64,000 nt of DNA, from the NCBI GenBank assembly GCA_038087015.1, contig JASBNA010000089.1:83788-147787 (forward strand), given 5' to 3'. The notes beneath the pieces are model-generated. The model had not been told where the DNA came from and did not search any database. It was given only the letters and a program-made list of their open reading frames with translations. Every line of letters begins with the position of its first letter. Position 1 is the stretch's first letter. The position numbers were made by a program, and so were the translations under genes. This stretch comes from Cerrena zonata (Eukaryota; Basidiomycota; Agaricomycetes; Polyporales; Cerrenaceae). Positions 38,899 through 49,034 of this stretch are shown piece after piece.

Positions 38899-41026
38899 TC
38901 ATGTATAATCTTTATCTACTCGTTCTTTTATCCGTAAGCTCTTTAAGAAAAATTTCCAGGTTGTCAATAGCCGAAGTTCTTTAAATTTGACTTCCAGTTT
39001 ATGTATCATGATCTTCCCATGAAGCCAGACCTTTTTTGCTTGAATCTCTTGCAGCTTCAATATAAGGATTCCATCTTTTATAGGAACCGCATTTCCTAGT
39101 TTTGACCTGAAATCAAACCCCACCACTACAGGAACATAGTCTATTTCCTCTGCGAAAGTGAGCTGCTTTTGTTTTTTTTAAAGTACCTGAATATCTTTTC
39201 TGAATCAGATAACTTTAACCAGTAACAGCCATCCGGTATCATCAGATCCTTGAAGATCTCAATGTTTCCATATTTATTCCTGGGAAGCGACACTTCTCCT
39301 GTTTCAGAAACTGATACCTTTTCTTTGATATAAGGACATGTTTGATCAAAACTATACAACTTTGTTCTATTTAATTCGCTTTGATTGTTGAGTATGTTAG
39401 AATTGAATACCTTTCTTTTGAATATCGTTCTTGGTTGTAAAGCGTCAGTCATCTTTATGGGAATCCTATTTGATCAGGTTTGATTGATCTTCCCAAAAAC
39501 TTCCATTGTTGCTCCGACTTTCCTATTATTATTGCATTTTTGAAATAAATTGGTTCTAACCTCCTTGCTTTAGTTATTGAAACTGAACCAATAGGTTTTG
39601 CGTTCTGATCAAGTACTTCATTATATCTCAATGTTGACTCTGTCACTATATTAGGATTTTTCTTCATACTTGAAAATGTCAGGGGAATGGAATAATTGAG
39701 AAAAGCAATTTCCCTTAACGTATCAAATTCTTTATAGTCTTCCAAGGTATAATTATGGTGCTTGTTGAAAGATCTCACCAAAGATTGAACCAATAATGCC
39801 ACTCTACCACTTTCAGTTCTTAAGTCAAGTCTACCGAAATATCTATAACTGATATCAGATTTGTAACGAGGAGTGATATCTTAACTTTATTATTGTTGGA
39901 AAAACTTATAACATAAGACATCGGGGGCATTATATTGAACCTATCGAGATTTGGAGCATATCGTTCTGTAAAGTGTACCGTTTAACGATGAAATTTTTCT
40001 TTGGTTTGAAGGAAATCTTTTCAATCTAATAAGTCGATCTTGTTCATTATGAAAGCAAATAGTTTCAACCACAAAAATTTCCAGTCGATCGAATGGATTT
40101 ATCAATTCCGTCCAAAAATACGGGTAGAGGAGATCGTTATCCTTATTACGAGAAAGTTTCTCTTTGTCTAGCTTTGGTTGTAAATTAGCTGATCTTAATG
40201 TAGGTAATAGCATCAAAGACATGCATAGATTTGCTTCGAACCCTAGAGACCGTAAAATAGCAGTAAACACTTGAGCACCAGTATCCCTATTATGTTTGAA
40301 TTTTTTAATCACGGAAATAAAATCATGAAGGGACCCTATTTTAGTATTGGCGGTGGGGAAGTAAGTTGTGGGATCACCTTGTGAAGGTAAAAATCCGAGT
40401 ACTCTTAAGCCATTTTGGTCAATTTTGAAATTAAATCGAAACCACTTGATAAGATATTTTATAACATAGACCAACAATTTATCAGACTCGCCGTTTACTG
40501 TGTTATTTGTTGGATCTTTCATCAACTTTTTCAATGATTTATAGTTCGATTTCATGAACGATTCGGGAAGAAGACCTTTTAATTTCTTATGACATAACCT
40601 TGAACTAATCCAGCCATTTCTAATCCTTGCGTGGATTATATAGCATAATACAGAAAGATATTGGATACTTACCCGTTTCTGTTTTTCTTTTATAAGAGTC
40701 TGAAGTTTTTCACGCCTCTGGCGTTGCTTCTTTGCTTCATCAGAATCTTCATTGGATATTACAATATTGAAACTTTCTGGAGCTGCTGTCTCATCATTTA
40801 GCCCGTTACTTACGCTTGGTATAGGAATGTCTTCCCAGTCACTCTCATCACTCCCGTCACTTTCCTCTGTGCTTTCATCATCCAAGGAGGCAAAGAAGTC
40901 ATTTACCTTTTGTCGTTTGGGACTCGGACATACTTCATCAAATTGACCGGTTTGCTCAAGGTCTGATTCGCTTTCAAACTCATCATTTTGAACGAATAGG
41001 TCGGTTGCTATATCATCTGAAAACAT
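38899..41026 (-). pseudogene. RAD4: Rad4/Rad34 (XPC-family) DNA repair protein, at least four frameshifts
   Basis: Homologue of the damage-recognition protein of nucleotide excision repair. In order: an acidic N-terminus (DESTEESDGSDESDWEDIPIP); the transglutaminase-like fold (HDFISVIKKFKHNRDTGAQVFTAILRSLGF...LLYPYFWTELINPFDRLEIFVVE); and the beta-hairpin domains, with KHHNYTLEDYKEFDTLREIAFLNYSIPLTFSSMKKNP, LYSFDQTCPYI..PRNKYGNIEIFKDLMIPDGC and VPVVVGFDF...GNAVPIKDGILIL. Frame changes are seen near 39965 (surplus base) and near 39880, 39466 and 39172-39179 (one base short each). The last is in an eight-base homopolymer. A further shift in the C-terminal 60 codons is possible. RAD4 and RAD34 are paralogues, so the symbol is by family. 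Confidence 0.8.
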
Positions 41027-41146
41027 AAATCGAAGGAGATATCACCTTTCAATGCACTTTTTTTTTTCGATTTTTGTTTTGCAAAACTGATTTTTCACCC
41101 AATCGTTATCTACAAACTGATCACTCTATAATGCTATTTTTACTAT

Positions 41147-41208
41147 TATACAGGTATTATTTAATCGTGGACAACATTATACGGGTATTGTTTAATCGTG
41201 AATAACAT
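41147..41208 (+). repeat. 31-bp tandem duplication at the 3' end of RNH203
   Basis: Two adjacent 31-base copies (41147-41177, 41178-41208) differ at four positions. The right copy contains the last codons and stop of RNH203 (NVIHD*). The left copy would encode NVVHD* but lies beyond the stop. Confidence 0.85.
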
Positions 41209-41638
41209 TACTGATTTGGGTCCATTCGTCCATGAGCTTCCATTGGCAGTTTGGTGCAACCTTAGAATCGTGTCCGTAGACTATCAAGTCACCAAATTGA
41301 GCAACTGCGTTATAAGTGTTGACCGTAGCTAACTGCTCGTCACCCTGAGAGGCATCTTCAGCTTGGTTCTGGTCAACACGTTCAATTGATTCACTCTTAT
41401 TAATTAAGAACCCTTTATGGCCAGGTGGGCCAAAAGAAACCGTTTCCCCGACCAACTTCAACCCTCTGAAGTGAGCAATATGCTCGTTTTCTCCACTAGA
41501 GTTCACCTCGATCGATTTCGAAGGAGTGAAGTACTCTCTGGTATTTGCTGGCCCGTTGTACTGAAGATGACATGGTACTAAGTTCGCTGTCAACACCGGT
41601 AAGGCCTCTTCCTTAGGGACGTTTATTGCATCGGGCAT
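41192..41638 (-). CDS. RNH203: Ribonuclease H2 subunit C
   Basis: Non-catalytic subunit of the RNase H2 heterotrimer, which removes ribonucleotides from genomic DNA and RNA from hybrids. The 148-residue product (S. cerevisiae 110) shows the family pattern: LVPCHLQYNGPANTREYF near the start, HFRGLKLVGETVSFGPPGHKGFLI in the middle, and a hydrophobic segment FGDLIVYGHDS before WKLMDEW. The acidic linker at about 90-105 is the extra length. An ACGCGT box lies 90 bases upstream, as expected for a G1/S-controlled gene. Confidence 0.82.
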   Translation of the reverse strand: MPDAINVPKEEALPVLTANLVPCHLQYNGPANTREYFTPSKSIEVNSSGENEHIAHFRGLKLVGETVSFGPPGHKGFLINKSESIERVDQNQAEDASQGDEQLATVNTYNAVAQFGDLIVYGHDSKVAPNCQWKLMDEWTQISNVIHD

Positions 41639-41727
41639 ATCTCAGCTATCTCCTTGTTGTGTTGCTGATGTAGAATAGCTCTAATAATAAACGATAGTTT
41701 CATGAATTATGGGTACTAATTCAAAAG

Positions 41728-41733
41728 ACGCGT
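41728..41733. promoter_or_regulatory. MluI cell-cycle box upstream of RNH203
   Basis: ACGCGT lies 90 bases before the RNH203 ATG. RNase H2 subunit genes are MBF-regulated in S. cerevisiae. The hexamer alone is not rare, so the call leans on position. Confidence 0.45.
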
Positions 41734-42184
41734 TCGGTATGCGTTTTTTACACCCGTACATCTCTTTTTTGACTGAAATTTTTCACTAAAGACAAGATCG
41801 ATGACTACAGTCCCAGACGGGCACCCAGGGCTTTAGCGACTTCTTCCTGGTGTAGAAGCGTATCTAGAGGAAGTGGGCTGACCCTGTAGAGAGGTCAGTA
41901 AGAAAATTCTGGTCATATAAGTCGCAGGAAGAGGCCGTTGGGATCCCGAGTCACAATAATGCTAATTTATAGAAAGAAGCACAATAAAGATGTACTTGAA
42001 CCCACGTATCTTTGGATCGGGATTCTCATTTTGCATCAACGTTTATTAGTATAAGAGTCAGAACATCGGAATTCTAGGTGGGTTGCCCAATTAGGCTGGT
42101 GCAAATTCCGTTGAGCTAAGCTTATAAATTCTCAAAGGAAAATGCCTCACTTAGTGCTATCATCTCATCGAAATTTTGTATATG

Positions 42185-42194
42185 TATATATATA
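42185..42194 (+). promoter_or_regulatory. TATA-like element before the 2OG oxygenase gene
   Basis: TATATATATA about 55 bases before the ATG at 42249, within a longer alternating stretch. TATA promoters in yeasts usually serve inducible genes. Confidence 0.45.
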
Positions 42195-42248
42195 TCAGGT
42201 ATAGGGGATTAGTAGTACTGCTTAGATCGAAGAAAGCAGGAGGATAGG

Positions 42249-43274
42249 ATGAGTTCTGAACAAGAAAACCCACTTCAAGTGGTGGATATTAGCGAAATCA
42301 ACCAAAGAACTGCCGATGAGTTATTAAATGCTGCAACATCCCAAGGATTTCTTTTCGTTGAAGGACATGAATTCACAGAAGAAGAAGTGGATTTATTATT
42401 CAAAGTATCCAAGGACTTTTTCGCTCTTCCAGCGGAATATAAAGAGAAATATCCAATCGATAATACCAATCATGGATACACCAATTATGGAGGAGAAAAT
42501 TTAGATCCATCGCTGCAAAAACAAGGAGACCCAAAGGAAGCCCTTAATTTTTGTAACTTAGATTTCACTACTGGTGAGTCTAAAAGTAAAATTCCCGACT
42601 GGTTCTATGAAGAAGAAACTAGATCCAAGTTAGTTGAATCAGTTACTAATAAAATGTATAAATTATCAATCAAGATATTAGAAATCTTAGCACTTGCTTT
42701 GAAAATTGAAGACTCTGCCGATTGTCCAGGTACTCAATGGTTCAATTCTCGTTACCAACCTGATAAACCTTCTGGATCAACATTTCGTTTCTTGCATTAC
42801 CCTGGCCAAAAATCCTTAAACCCAGAATCAGTAATTCGTGCTGGTGCTCATACCGATTACGGTTCGGTTACTCTTTTATTTCAACAAGAAAATCAAGAAG
42901 GTTTGGAAATTTATTCACCAGTGGCTAAGAAATGGCAACCAGTTCCTTACGTTTCTGCTAATTCGGCCAAATTCCCAGGTATGTCTGCTCCAATAGTAGT
43001 GAATATCGCCGATCAGCTTTCTTATTGGACCGGTGGGATACTTAAATCCACCATTCATAGAGTCAAATTTCCTCAGAAAGTTCAAGAAACTGGCCAAGAT
43101 CGTTATTCGATCGTTTTCTTCTCTCATCCTAATGACGATGCTTTATTAGAACCAGTTCCTAGTGAAATTGTTCGCTCAGTTAAAAATAGGGGCGCAAATA
43201 GTGCTACAAATGTCATAACTGCCAAAGAACATTTGGATAAAAGATTAGCAGCCACTTATGGATGGTCCTATTGA
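42249..43274 (+). CDS. 2-oxoglutarate/Fe(II)-dependent oxygenase (isopenicillin N synthase-like)
   Basis: Soluble 341-residue non-heme iron oxygenase with the DIOX_N and 2OG-FeII_Oxy layout. The iron ligands are visible as His201 and Asp203 (GAHTDYGS) and His270 (STIHRVKFP). The co-substrate motif is RYS at 285-287. The N-terminal half has the family's ATSQGFLFVEGH and FFALPAEYKEKYP features. Substrate cannot be told. Fungal members act on flavonoid-like compounds, gibberellins, purine precursors and other molecules, and several in yeasts are uncharacterised. The gene is intact, single-exon and preceded by a TATA run. Confidence 0.85.
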   Translation: MSSEQENPLQVVDISEINQRTADELLNAATSQGFLFVEGHEFTEEEVDLLFKVSKDFFALPAEYKEKYPIDNTNHGYTNYGGENLDPSLQKQGDPKEALNFCNLDFTTGESKSKIPDWFYEEETRSKLVESVTNKMYKLSIKILEILALALKIEDSADCPGTQWFNSRYQPDKPSGSTFRFLHYPGQKSLNPESVIRAGAHTDYGSVTLLFQQENQEGLEIYSPVAKKWQPVPYVSANSAKFPGMSAPIVVNIADQLSYWTGGILKSTIHRVKFPQKVQETGQDRYSIVFFSHPNDDALLEPVPSEIVRSVKNRGANSATNVITAKEHLDKRLAATYGWSY

Positions 43275-43451
43275 AATAGTGTGTATTATATATTTGTAAA
43301 GTCTAAATTAATGTATTTATTGGTGTTCCATGTTAAGTAGTTCCGTGCGCATCAACAACTCTTATCAGGATTTTATTCCGTTCTTTGCAGTTCATCATAA
43401 AACCCTGCTCTTTTCCTTCTTTCCCTCTTAAAAAGACAGTATAGGGTTAAT

Positions 43452-45066
43452 ATGCGATCAAATACCCATGATGTCCGCTCCCCTAGAGTCAATCAGCAAA
43501 CCTTGGAGCCTCGGATCACTCACAACATAGAAGATGTAATTGAAATAATCAATGATCAAGAGAAACATAACTTTAAATTGGGAGTATTTTATTTGGTAAT
43601 TGCTATAAGTACTTGGATGATCGGTCTTCAATTGGTGAATAATGTTTTAAAAGGTAATGAATATGATAAACCAATTTTTCTATCTATGGTTACAGGATCG
43701 TGCTTCATGTTGAACCTTGTACCGGAATGTGGACAGTGGCTTAAATCGTTTTTCACTAATGGACGTGATGTTGATGAATGCAAAATTGATCCACCGAATG
43801 AAACAACTCCATTGGCTTTGGAATCTTCAAACCAAGCCTCCGATTTTTCAAAATAAACCAGAAGAACTCACGTCTAAAGAAATTAGTATCTCGCAATACA
43901 GATTTCTTTGATTTATATGCTTTATAATGTATGCGGTATGTCCTAGCTTACAGTTTACTTCAGCTTCAAATCAAACTGTGCTTGGATCAACAACCACAAT
44001 GTTCACTTTGTTTATGGGAGTGATGTTGAAGATTGATAACCTTACTCTGAAAAAAACCTTCTGTGTTGCAGTCAGTCTCCTAGGGGTAATATTTATCAAT
44101 TTAAGTCAACATCAACCTGATTCGTCGGATGATGATCCTGATGACCATAACAAATTTGATCCAAAAAACCCTTTATTGGGAAACACATTGGCCTTATTTG
44201 CAGCATTTTTTTATGCGGTTTATTTGATTATAATGAAGGTTAAGTGTGGAACTGGAGATAAAACAACTAATGAACGCAGACTTTTCGGGCTTGTTGGAGT
44301 TTTCATATTTCTATTTGGAATCCCCATTACAATGTTTGTCCATTTCGTCGAAATTGAAAAATTCGAATTCCCTCCTCCTTCAAATAAAATTCTAATCATG
44401 CTCTTAATAAATTCATTCTTCTCATATATAAGTGATTTCACTACAATTCTTGCTCTGTTGTTAACGAGTCCTCTTGTTACATCATTGTCTTTGACCTCTT
44501 CAATTCCAATCACTATTTTCATGGACTACTTGATTATAAGAATAACTGGGGGTAATTCCTATTCCTCATCAAATCTTTATATTTATACTACTGGAATTCT
44601 TAGCATTTTGACCTCGGTGATATTAATCAATGTCAATATAGCAAATGAAAATGAATACATTGGTGAGGTTATAGAAGACGCTTTGCAATCAGCTATTCAC
44701 AATGATGAAGTTTTATCACCATTACTAACACCTCTTTTAAGTTCTCCTTCTTATAATATTGCAAACTCTCCATCCCACTTGTCAGTGGGATTCAACCATC
44801 TTGCTTCCCCCAGATTTTATCAAAAGCAAAGTAAAAAGAGTACACCAGTTGCTGGATCGAATGAACCACCATTGTCTAGGAAGATATCTGGATTTAATCT
44901 TAATTCTTTGAATGATAATGCAAACCCCATCTCGTCTCATGACCCGAGCGATGAGTTATTGCATACAGACTTGCTTGTTTATGGAGGCGTTAATCATCAA
45001 TATCATATTATCCAAGCAGATAAATCATCTAATAATACACCGGAAGTAGCACCTATGTCTCCATAG
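43452..45066 (+). pseudogene. DMT-superfamily transporter (THI74/YML018C type), frameshift plus in-frame TGA
   Basis: Vacuolar-membrane transporter of the drug/metabolite superfamily, related to S. cerevisiae Thi74/YML018C and animal SLC35F5. The N-terminal part has a first hydrophobic segment (NFKLGVFYLVIAISTWMIGLQLVNNVL). The downstream part has about eight more (SLQFTSASNQTVLGSTTTMFTLFMG, GNTLALFAAFFYAVYLIIMKV and so on) and a long cytosolic tail with SPxL-type Ser/Pro motifs. The first frame stops at 43854-43856. One surplus A in 43850-43853 would join it to the frame of 43857 onward. That frame then meets TGA at 43909-43911, at a place where related proteins have Trp (L-W-F). The joined product would be about 538 residues. 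Confidence 0.72.
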
Positions 45067-45212
45067 TATGCTGCTACAATAGTCATAGTTATTCTTCTAG
45101 AAATTTATTAAATATATACAATTAATAAAGTTAACTCCATAAAAAGATAATTATTGAACATATGAAGGAATATTCTTCAATGTAAGAGTAATTAACAATA
45201 AGTAAATCTATT

Positions 45213-47003
45213 TCAATCTCTATTCATACTAGTGTGTAACTGATGTTCTTTCATGAACAAGGAACAAGCATAACCAAGAACAATAGTTGCCAAACTGAAT
45301 CCAAATGCTCCCTTACAAGCCAAAGCATAAGATTCTTTAATTGCACCTTGTACTAACTCTGGGGCATGATTGGTATAATTGGTATTTTCTAAGGCTTTGT
45401 TTATAATCTTTTCAGCATATGACCAGTCATCGGATATTAACAGATGAATCTTGGTGGTAAGTTGACTTTTCAAAACATTTTGAAAAATAGCACTCGCGAT
45501 TGAAACACCCAACGTTGAACCAGTTGCCCTAAAAGTATATTGAATTGATGTGGTACATGCTTGATATTTCGAAGGGACTGCTGCAATTAAGGAAAGTAAA
45601 GTCACAGTTAATATACAAGAATAACCCAAACCAGAAGGTAAAAGAATAGTGAACTGCTCAAATGTAGTAATATATGGAGTCATATTAAAGATACGCCAGA
45701 CCCCAAATATAGAAATTATTCCAACCAATATGGTTAAGTTATAGTAACGACCGGTTCTTTTCATATATAAACCAGCACCAACCGAGCCGATAGATACACC
45801 AAAGAAATTAGGAATTAATCTTTGACCATTTTGAGTTGCAGTGAACCCCATAACTGAAGTATAATAAATTGGAACATAATATAAATATGTAAAAACTCCC
45901 ATTGTATAGAACCAATTAGTTAAAGATGATGATAAAATGGTTCTTTCAGCCAATAATTCGATTGGGATAATTGGTTCATTAGAAACATATGCTTCAGTAT
46001 ATACGAATCCAGCCAATAATATAATTGAGAGAACCACTAATCCTATGAACGTCTTAGAATCATAAGCAATTTCACGACCACCTAACGAGGCAGCAGTAAG
46101 AATTACCATGAGAGCACTCACTAGAAAGAAAGAGCCTTGAAAATCAACCCGTTTCAACTTATCTTTGAATTCGGAACCATGAGCTCCCAAACCTGGTGAT
46201 CCTTCAGGCAAGACTAAATTCCACCAGATCACAACCCCCACAACGACTGCTAATGGGACTTGAAGGATGAAAACGTATTTCCAACCTAAATAATCAGCAA
46301 CCAATCCACCTAAAATCCCACCAGAAGCAGCACCTAAACCGAAAAATATATTTGCCATTCCTTGATAAAGGCCTCTGTCGCGTAAAGGAATAAGATCAGA
46401 CATGGTAATTGTTCCCAAAGTAGTTAAACCAGAACCACCCCATCCAGTGACAAAACGACCAATGACTAACCAAACCAAAGAGTCCGTTACGCAAATAGTA
46501 CATCCAATTGCAAAAAAAGCACAACAGAGAATAAGTAAAATTTTACGGCCAAAAATATCAGAAAGTTTACCAAATAATGGTTGGAAAGCTGAACACGATA
46601 ACAAGTAAGCAGTTGCAATCCAAGATATATTTGCCACAGCATTAAGATCAGAAGCAATCACTGTCAATAAGGTAGTCACAACAGTAGTATCTAGAGCAGC
46701 CAAATACGCAGCCATAAACAATGATGAAACCACAGTAAGGAGCTTTGCTCTTGGTAAAGCGTAATCGGAATCTGATGACTTATTGTTATCATCTTTTTTA
46801 GATCCTGGTAAACCAACAGAACCATAGTTATCGTGCTCAGGAAGATGAAGGCTTTCTTCTTCGGCTGCTAATTCACCAGCTATAAAACCTGCCCCTCCGC
46901 TAGAAGCATCTCTAAGTACTGCCGGATGTAGCGAATGGGAATTATCCGTGTTTGGCGAGGATGACGTTTGTAGCAATGGCTGTTCTTCTTGAGTTCCAGA
47001 CAT
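45213..47003 (-). CDS. MFS transporter, vacuolar basic amino acid permease type (VBA)
   Basis: Major facilitator of the 14-helix DHA2-like group, close to fungal vacuolar basic-amino-acid transporters Vba1/Vba2. The 596-residue product has a long Ser-rich cytosolic N-terminus (about 1-85) with an acidic di-leucine-like stretch (EQPLLQ) suited to vacuolar sorting. Helix 1 carries LAALDTTVVTTLLTVIASDL. Loop 2-3 has motif A as GKLSDIFGRKILLI, and the antiporter motif sits near LGAASGGILGGLVADYLGWKYVF. The ATG at 47003 (MSGTQEEQP) is chosen, as the extension to 47033 begins at TTG. Substrate is inferred from family only. Confidence 0.82.
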   Translation of the reverse strand: MSGTQEEQPLLQTSSSPNTDNSHSLHPAVLRDASSGGAGFIAGELAAEEESLHLPEHDNYGSVGLPGSKKDDNNKSSDSDYALPRAKLLTVVSSLFMAAYLAALDTTVVTTLLTVIASDLNAVANISWIATAYLLSCSAFQPLFGKLSDIFGRKILLILCCAFFAIGCTICVTDSLVWLVIGRFVTGWGGSGLTTLGTITMSDLIPLRDRGLYQGMANIFFGLGAASGGILGGLVADYLGWKYVFILQVPLAVVVGVVIWWNLVLPEGSPGLGAHGSEFKDKLKRVDFQGSFFLVSALMVILTAASLGGREIAYDSKTFIGLVVLSIILLAGFVYTEAYVSNEPIIPIELLAERTILSSSLTNWFYTMGVFTYLYYVPIYYTSVMGFTATQNGQRLIPNFFGVSIGSVGAGLYMKRTGRYYNLTILVGIISIFGVWRIFNMTPYITTFEQFTILLPSGLGYSCILTVTLLSLIAAVPSKYQACTTSIQYTFRATGSTLGVSIASAIFQNVLKSQLTTKIHLLISDDWSYAEKIINKALENTNYTNHAPELVQGAIKESYALACKGAFGFSLATIVLGYACSLFMKEHQLHTSMNRD

Positions 47004-47455
47004 TGTGAGATCCCTAGTTGTCAGATAATCCAAAAAAAAGACTTGATGGTTTTTTCATTATTACTGTGGTTGACATAATTTTTTTTTAATTGATTTGGTG
47101 AATTTTTCCGCAGAATACTTATGAAGCGGAATTTTGATAAACACCGGCTTTTAAAGATAAATGGATATGAAATGAAGTCTATACTTCTTGATGTATCATT
47201 GAGGAGAAGCTCTTCCGAATTGAGTTGAAGGCTTAAGATGGGTTTGGCCAACAAAGTATCAACCAATTTGTTTGACTCATTGCAACCATCCGCATTGACG
47301 GATAAATTTCGGGAAGCGCATAGTTAGGATTCCTATGACAGTGGTCCCAAACACAAGTATGTTTGATAGGGTTAATGGCATAGTTAGGGGAGTAACCAGT
47401 TTAAAACTCGATTAGCTTTGAATGCTTGAGTACTGATAAAAAATTATCAAAAAAA

Positions 47456-47529
47456 TGATTTTGCCCAGGATCGAACTGGGGACGTTCTGCGTGTTAAGCA
47501 GATGCCATAACCAACTAGACCACAAAACC
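47456..47529 (-). tRNA. tRNA-Val(AAC)
   Basis: 74-nt tRNA. The acceptor GGTTTTG pairs with CAAAATC and is followed by discriminator A. The anticodon stem TCTGC/GCAGA encloses TTAACAC, giving anticodon AAC. The T arm CCCAG/CTGGG carries TTCGATC. The body is nearly identical to yeast tRNA-Val(AAC). A seven-base T run on the transcribed strand (47449-47455) follows directly and would terminate transcription. Confidence 0.96.
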
Positions 47530-48052
47530 ATTTCTTGAACGTTCATTTGTTTTTGAATTAGTTGTTCACTAGTATATTAATAGCAGTAAAAACTAGAGGT
47601 TTTTTCAAAAAATACAACCACGAAGTTTTTTTCATTGGAATACCTTTTTCCATATTCTCTCTTTACCATTTTTCATATGTAGTTAGTATGAAGTGGGGTT
47701 TGCAAACATGTACGGAGGTTTTTGCCATTTAATAAATATTTATTTGCAGCTATTTTCCCTGCGCAGATCGGAGCACCAATTACTTCGGATATGGATTGAA
47801 GGGTTCGTTTGATGTTCATTATTGGATAATATTTCGTCTTTGAATTTATAATCTGTGTCTATATCACTTTCGATAAACAAGAGGAGGCAATATAGTTAGA
47901 TATGAGATCCATTCAACTTATTTTGAAGGCTTCAGCTAAATATCTCTGAAAACAGAACATTCCGAAGAAACACATGAGTTGGTTGATAAGATTTGCTCAT
48001 ATGAAGTTAGTTTGTAAAGATGAAATTTTGTTATATTTTGTTAAATTCGGGT

Positions 48053-48070
48053 TAATTTTAGCTAAAATTA
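48053..48070. repeat. 18-bp AT-rich perfect palindrome
   Basis: TAATTTTAGCTAAAATTA equals its own reverse complement. It is followed shortly by TCTAAAATGA. No known binding site is assigned. Confidence 0.7.
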
Positions 48071-48134
48071 TCTAAAATGAAGACATCTCTGTCATATCCC
48101 GGATTTTTCACATTTTTCATTTCTTCGTTTCTGT

Positions 48135-48181
48135 ATTTCTACATTTCTACATTTCTACATTTCTACATTTCTACATTTCTA
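48135..48181 (+). repeat. 8-bp tandem repeat (ATTTCTAC)n
   Basis: Nearly six perfect copies of an 8-base unit. Confidence 0.92.
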
Positions 48182-49034
48182 TCTCGAGTCAATCAAACAA
48201 GATCAAGCGACCCCCCATGTCTCCCTTAATTCAATTATGTACCTAATAACTGCTAGAAGGTATATAAAGATGAGTTCATGCCATGGCCGACAGACTAAAT
48301 ATCGGAAGGCTTCTTGACTCAAGAATTGCAAGAAACCAAAGCATTCGAAAAAGACTCATTCCATGTCATCACCGGCTGCCAGAACCAGCCGCCAGAATCA
48401 ATGACAAGAAGCTGCCATGAGAACACCTGCCCTTCTCAAAAGAGTATGCTCAAGAGTCGACCCCAGATAGACAGCCGGGTCCGTCCTAATTCCTCGAACA
48501 GGCAAATCTCCGGCTATTTCTCTTACGGTCGAACGTGAAATGGCTGTAAAAAATTCAGATGCTTCAAGTAGTAATCATATGAAGTCGAAAGCGTGGATGA
48601 AGCAACTTCCCCCACTCACCCATTCCATACAAACTACACTAGGTTTTTTTGATATGGCCATCAAGTTCATGGACAACAAGAGTCTACGACCACTAGATAC
48701 TGCTGACTCAACTAATCTTAGAGCAAGTTTCATTGAATTGGCAATATAAATCAAGCAAAGAAAAAAAAAAAAACAAGCGAAAACCAAAAAAAGATTGAGG
48801 TAAACTGAGCTTCTGATTTTTTTTTGGAGATTTGTTTTTTTTATACCACGGGTTTTCACTGTTTTACTCTTCCAATCATCCATTGGACCTAGCGTATATC
48901 CAGCCCTCCAGCCACTGGTAATCTAACTATTCATTGAATTATCCATATAAGTTGATTGAAGCCCAAATCGATTTATTTGATTTAACCGCGCTCATATACG
49001 TGTTAGCTGAAACCCTGGTTAAATAAACATCAGT

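Larger units (their letters stand above)
41639..42248. other. Divergent intergenic region RNH203 / 2OG oxygenase
   Basis: About 600 bases containing an ACGCGT box on the RNH203 side (41728-41733) and a TATATATATA run on the oxygenase side (42185-42194). No gene is seen. Confidence 0.5.
47530..49034. other. Intergenic, short tandem repeat and small frames
   Basis: 1.5 kb before OSH3. It contains an 18-bp palindrome (48053-48070), an 8-bp tandem repeat (48135-48181) and a somewhat GC-richer patch at 48280-48750. That patch has small frames on both strands (48540-48749 plus, 48575-48883 minus), interrupted by stops and without recognised family. Confidence 0.45.

Noticed and set aside
43933..43950. 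GTATGT...CTTACAG as an intron in the DMT transporter
   Set aside because: Only 18 bases separate the putative splice sites, too short for a yeast intron, and no TACTAAC-like branch site lies between them.
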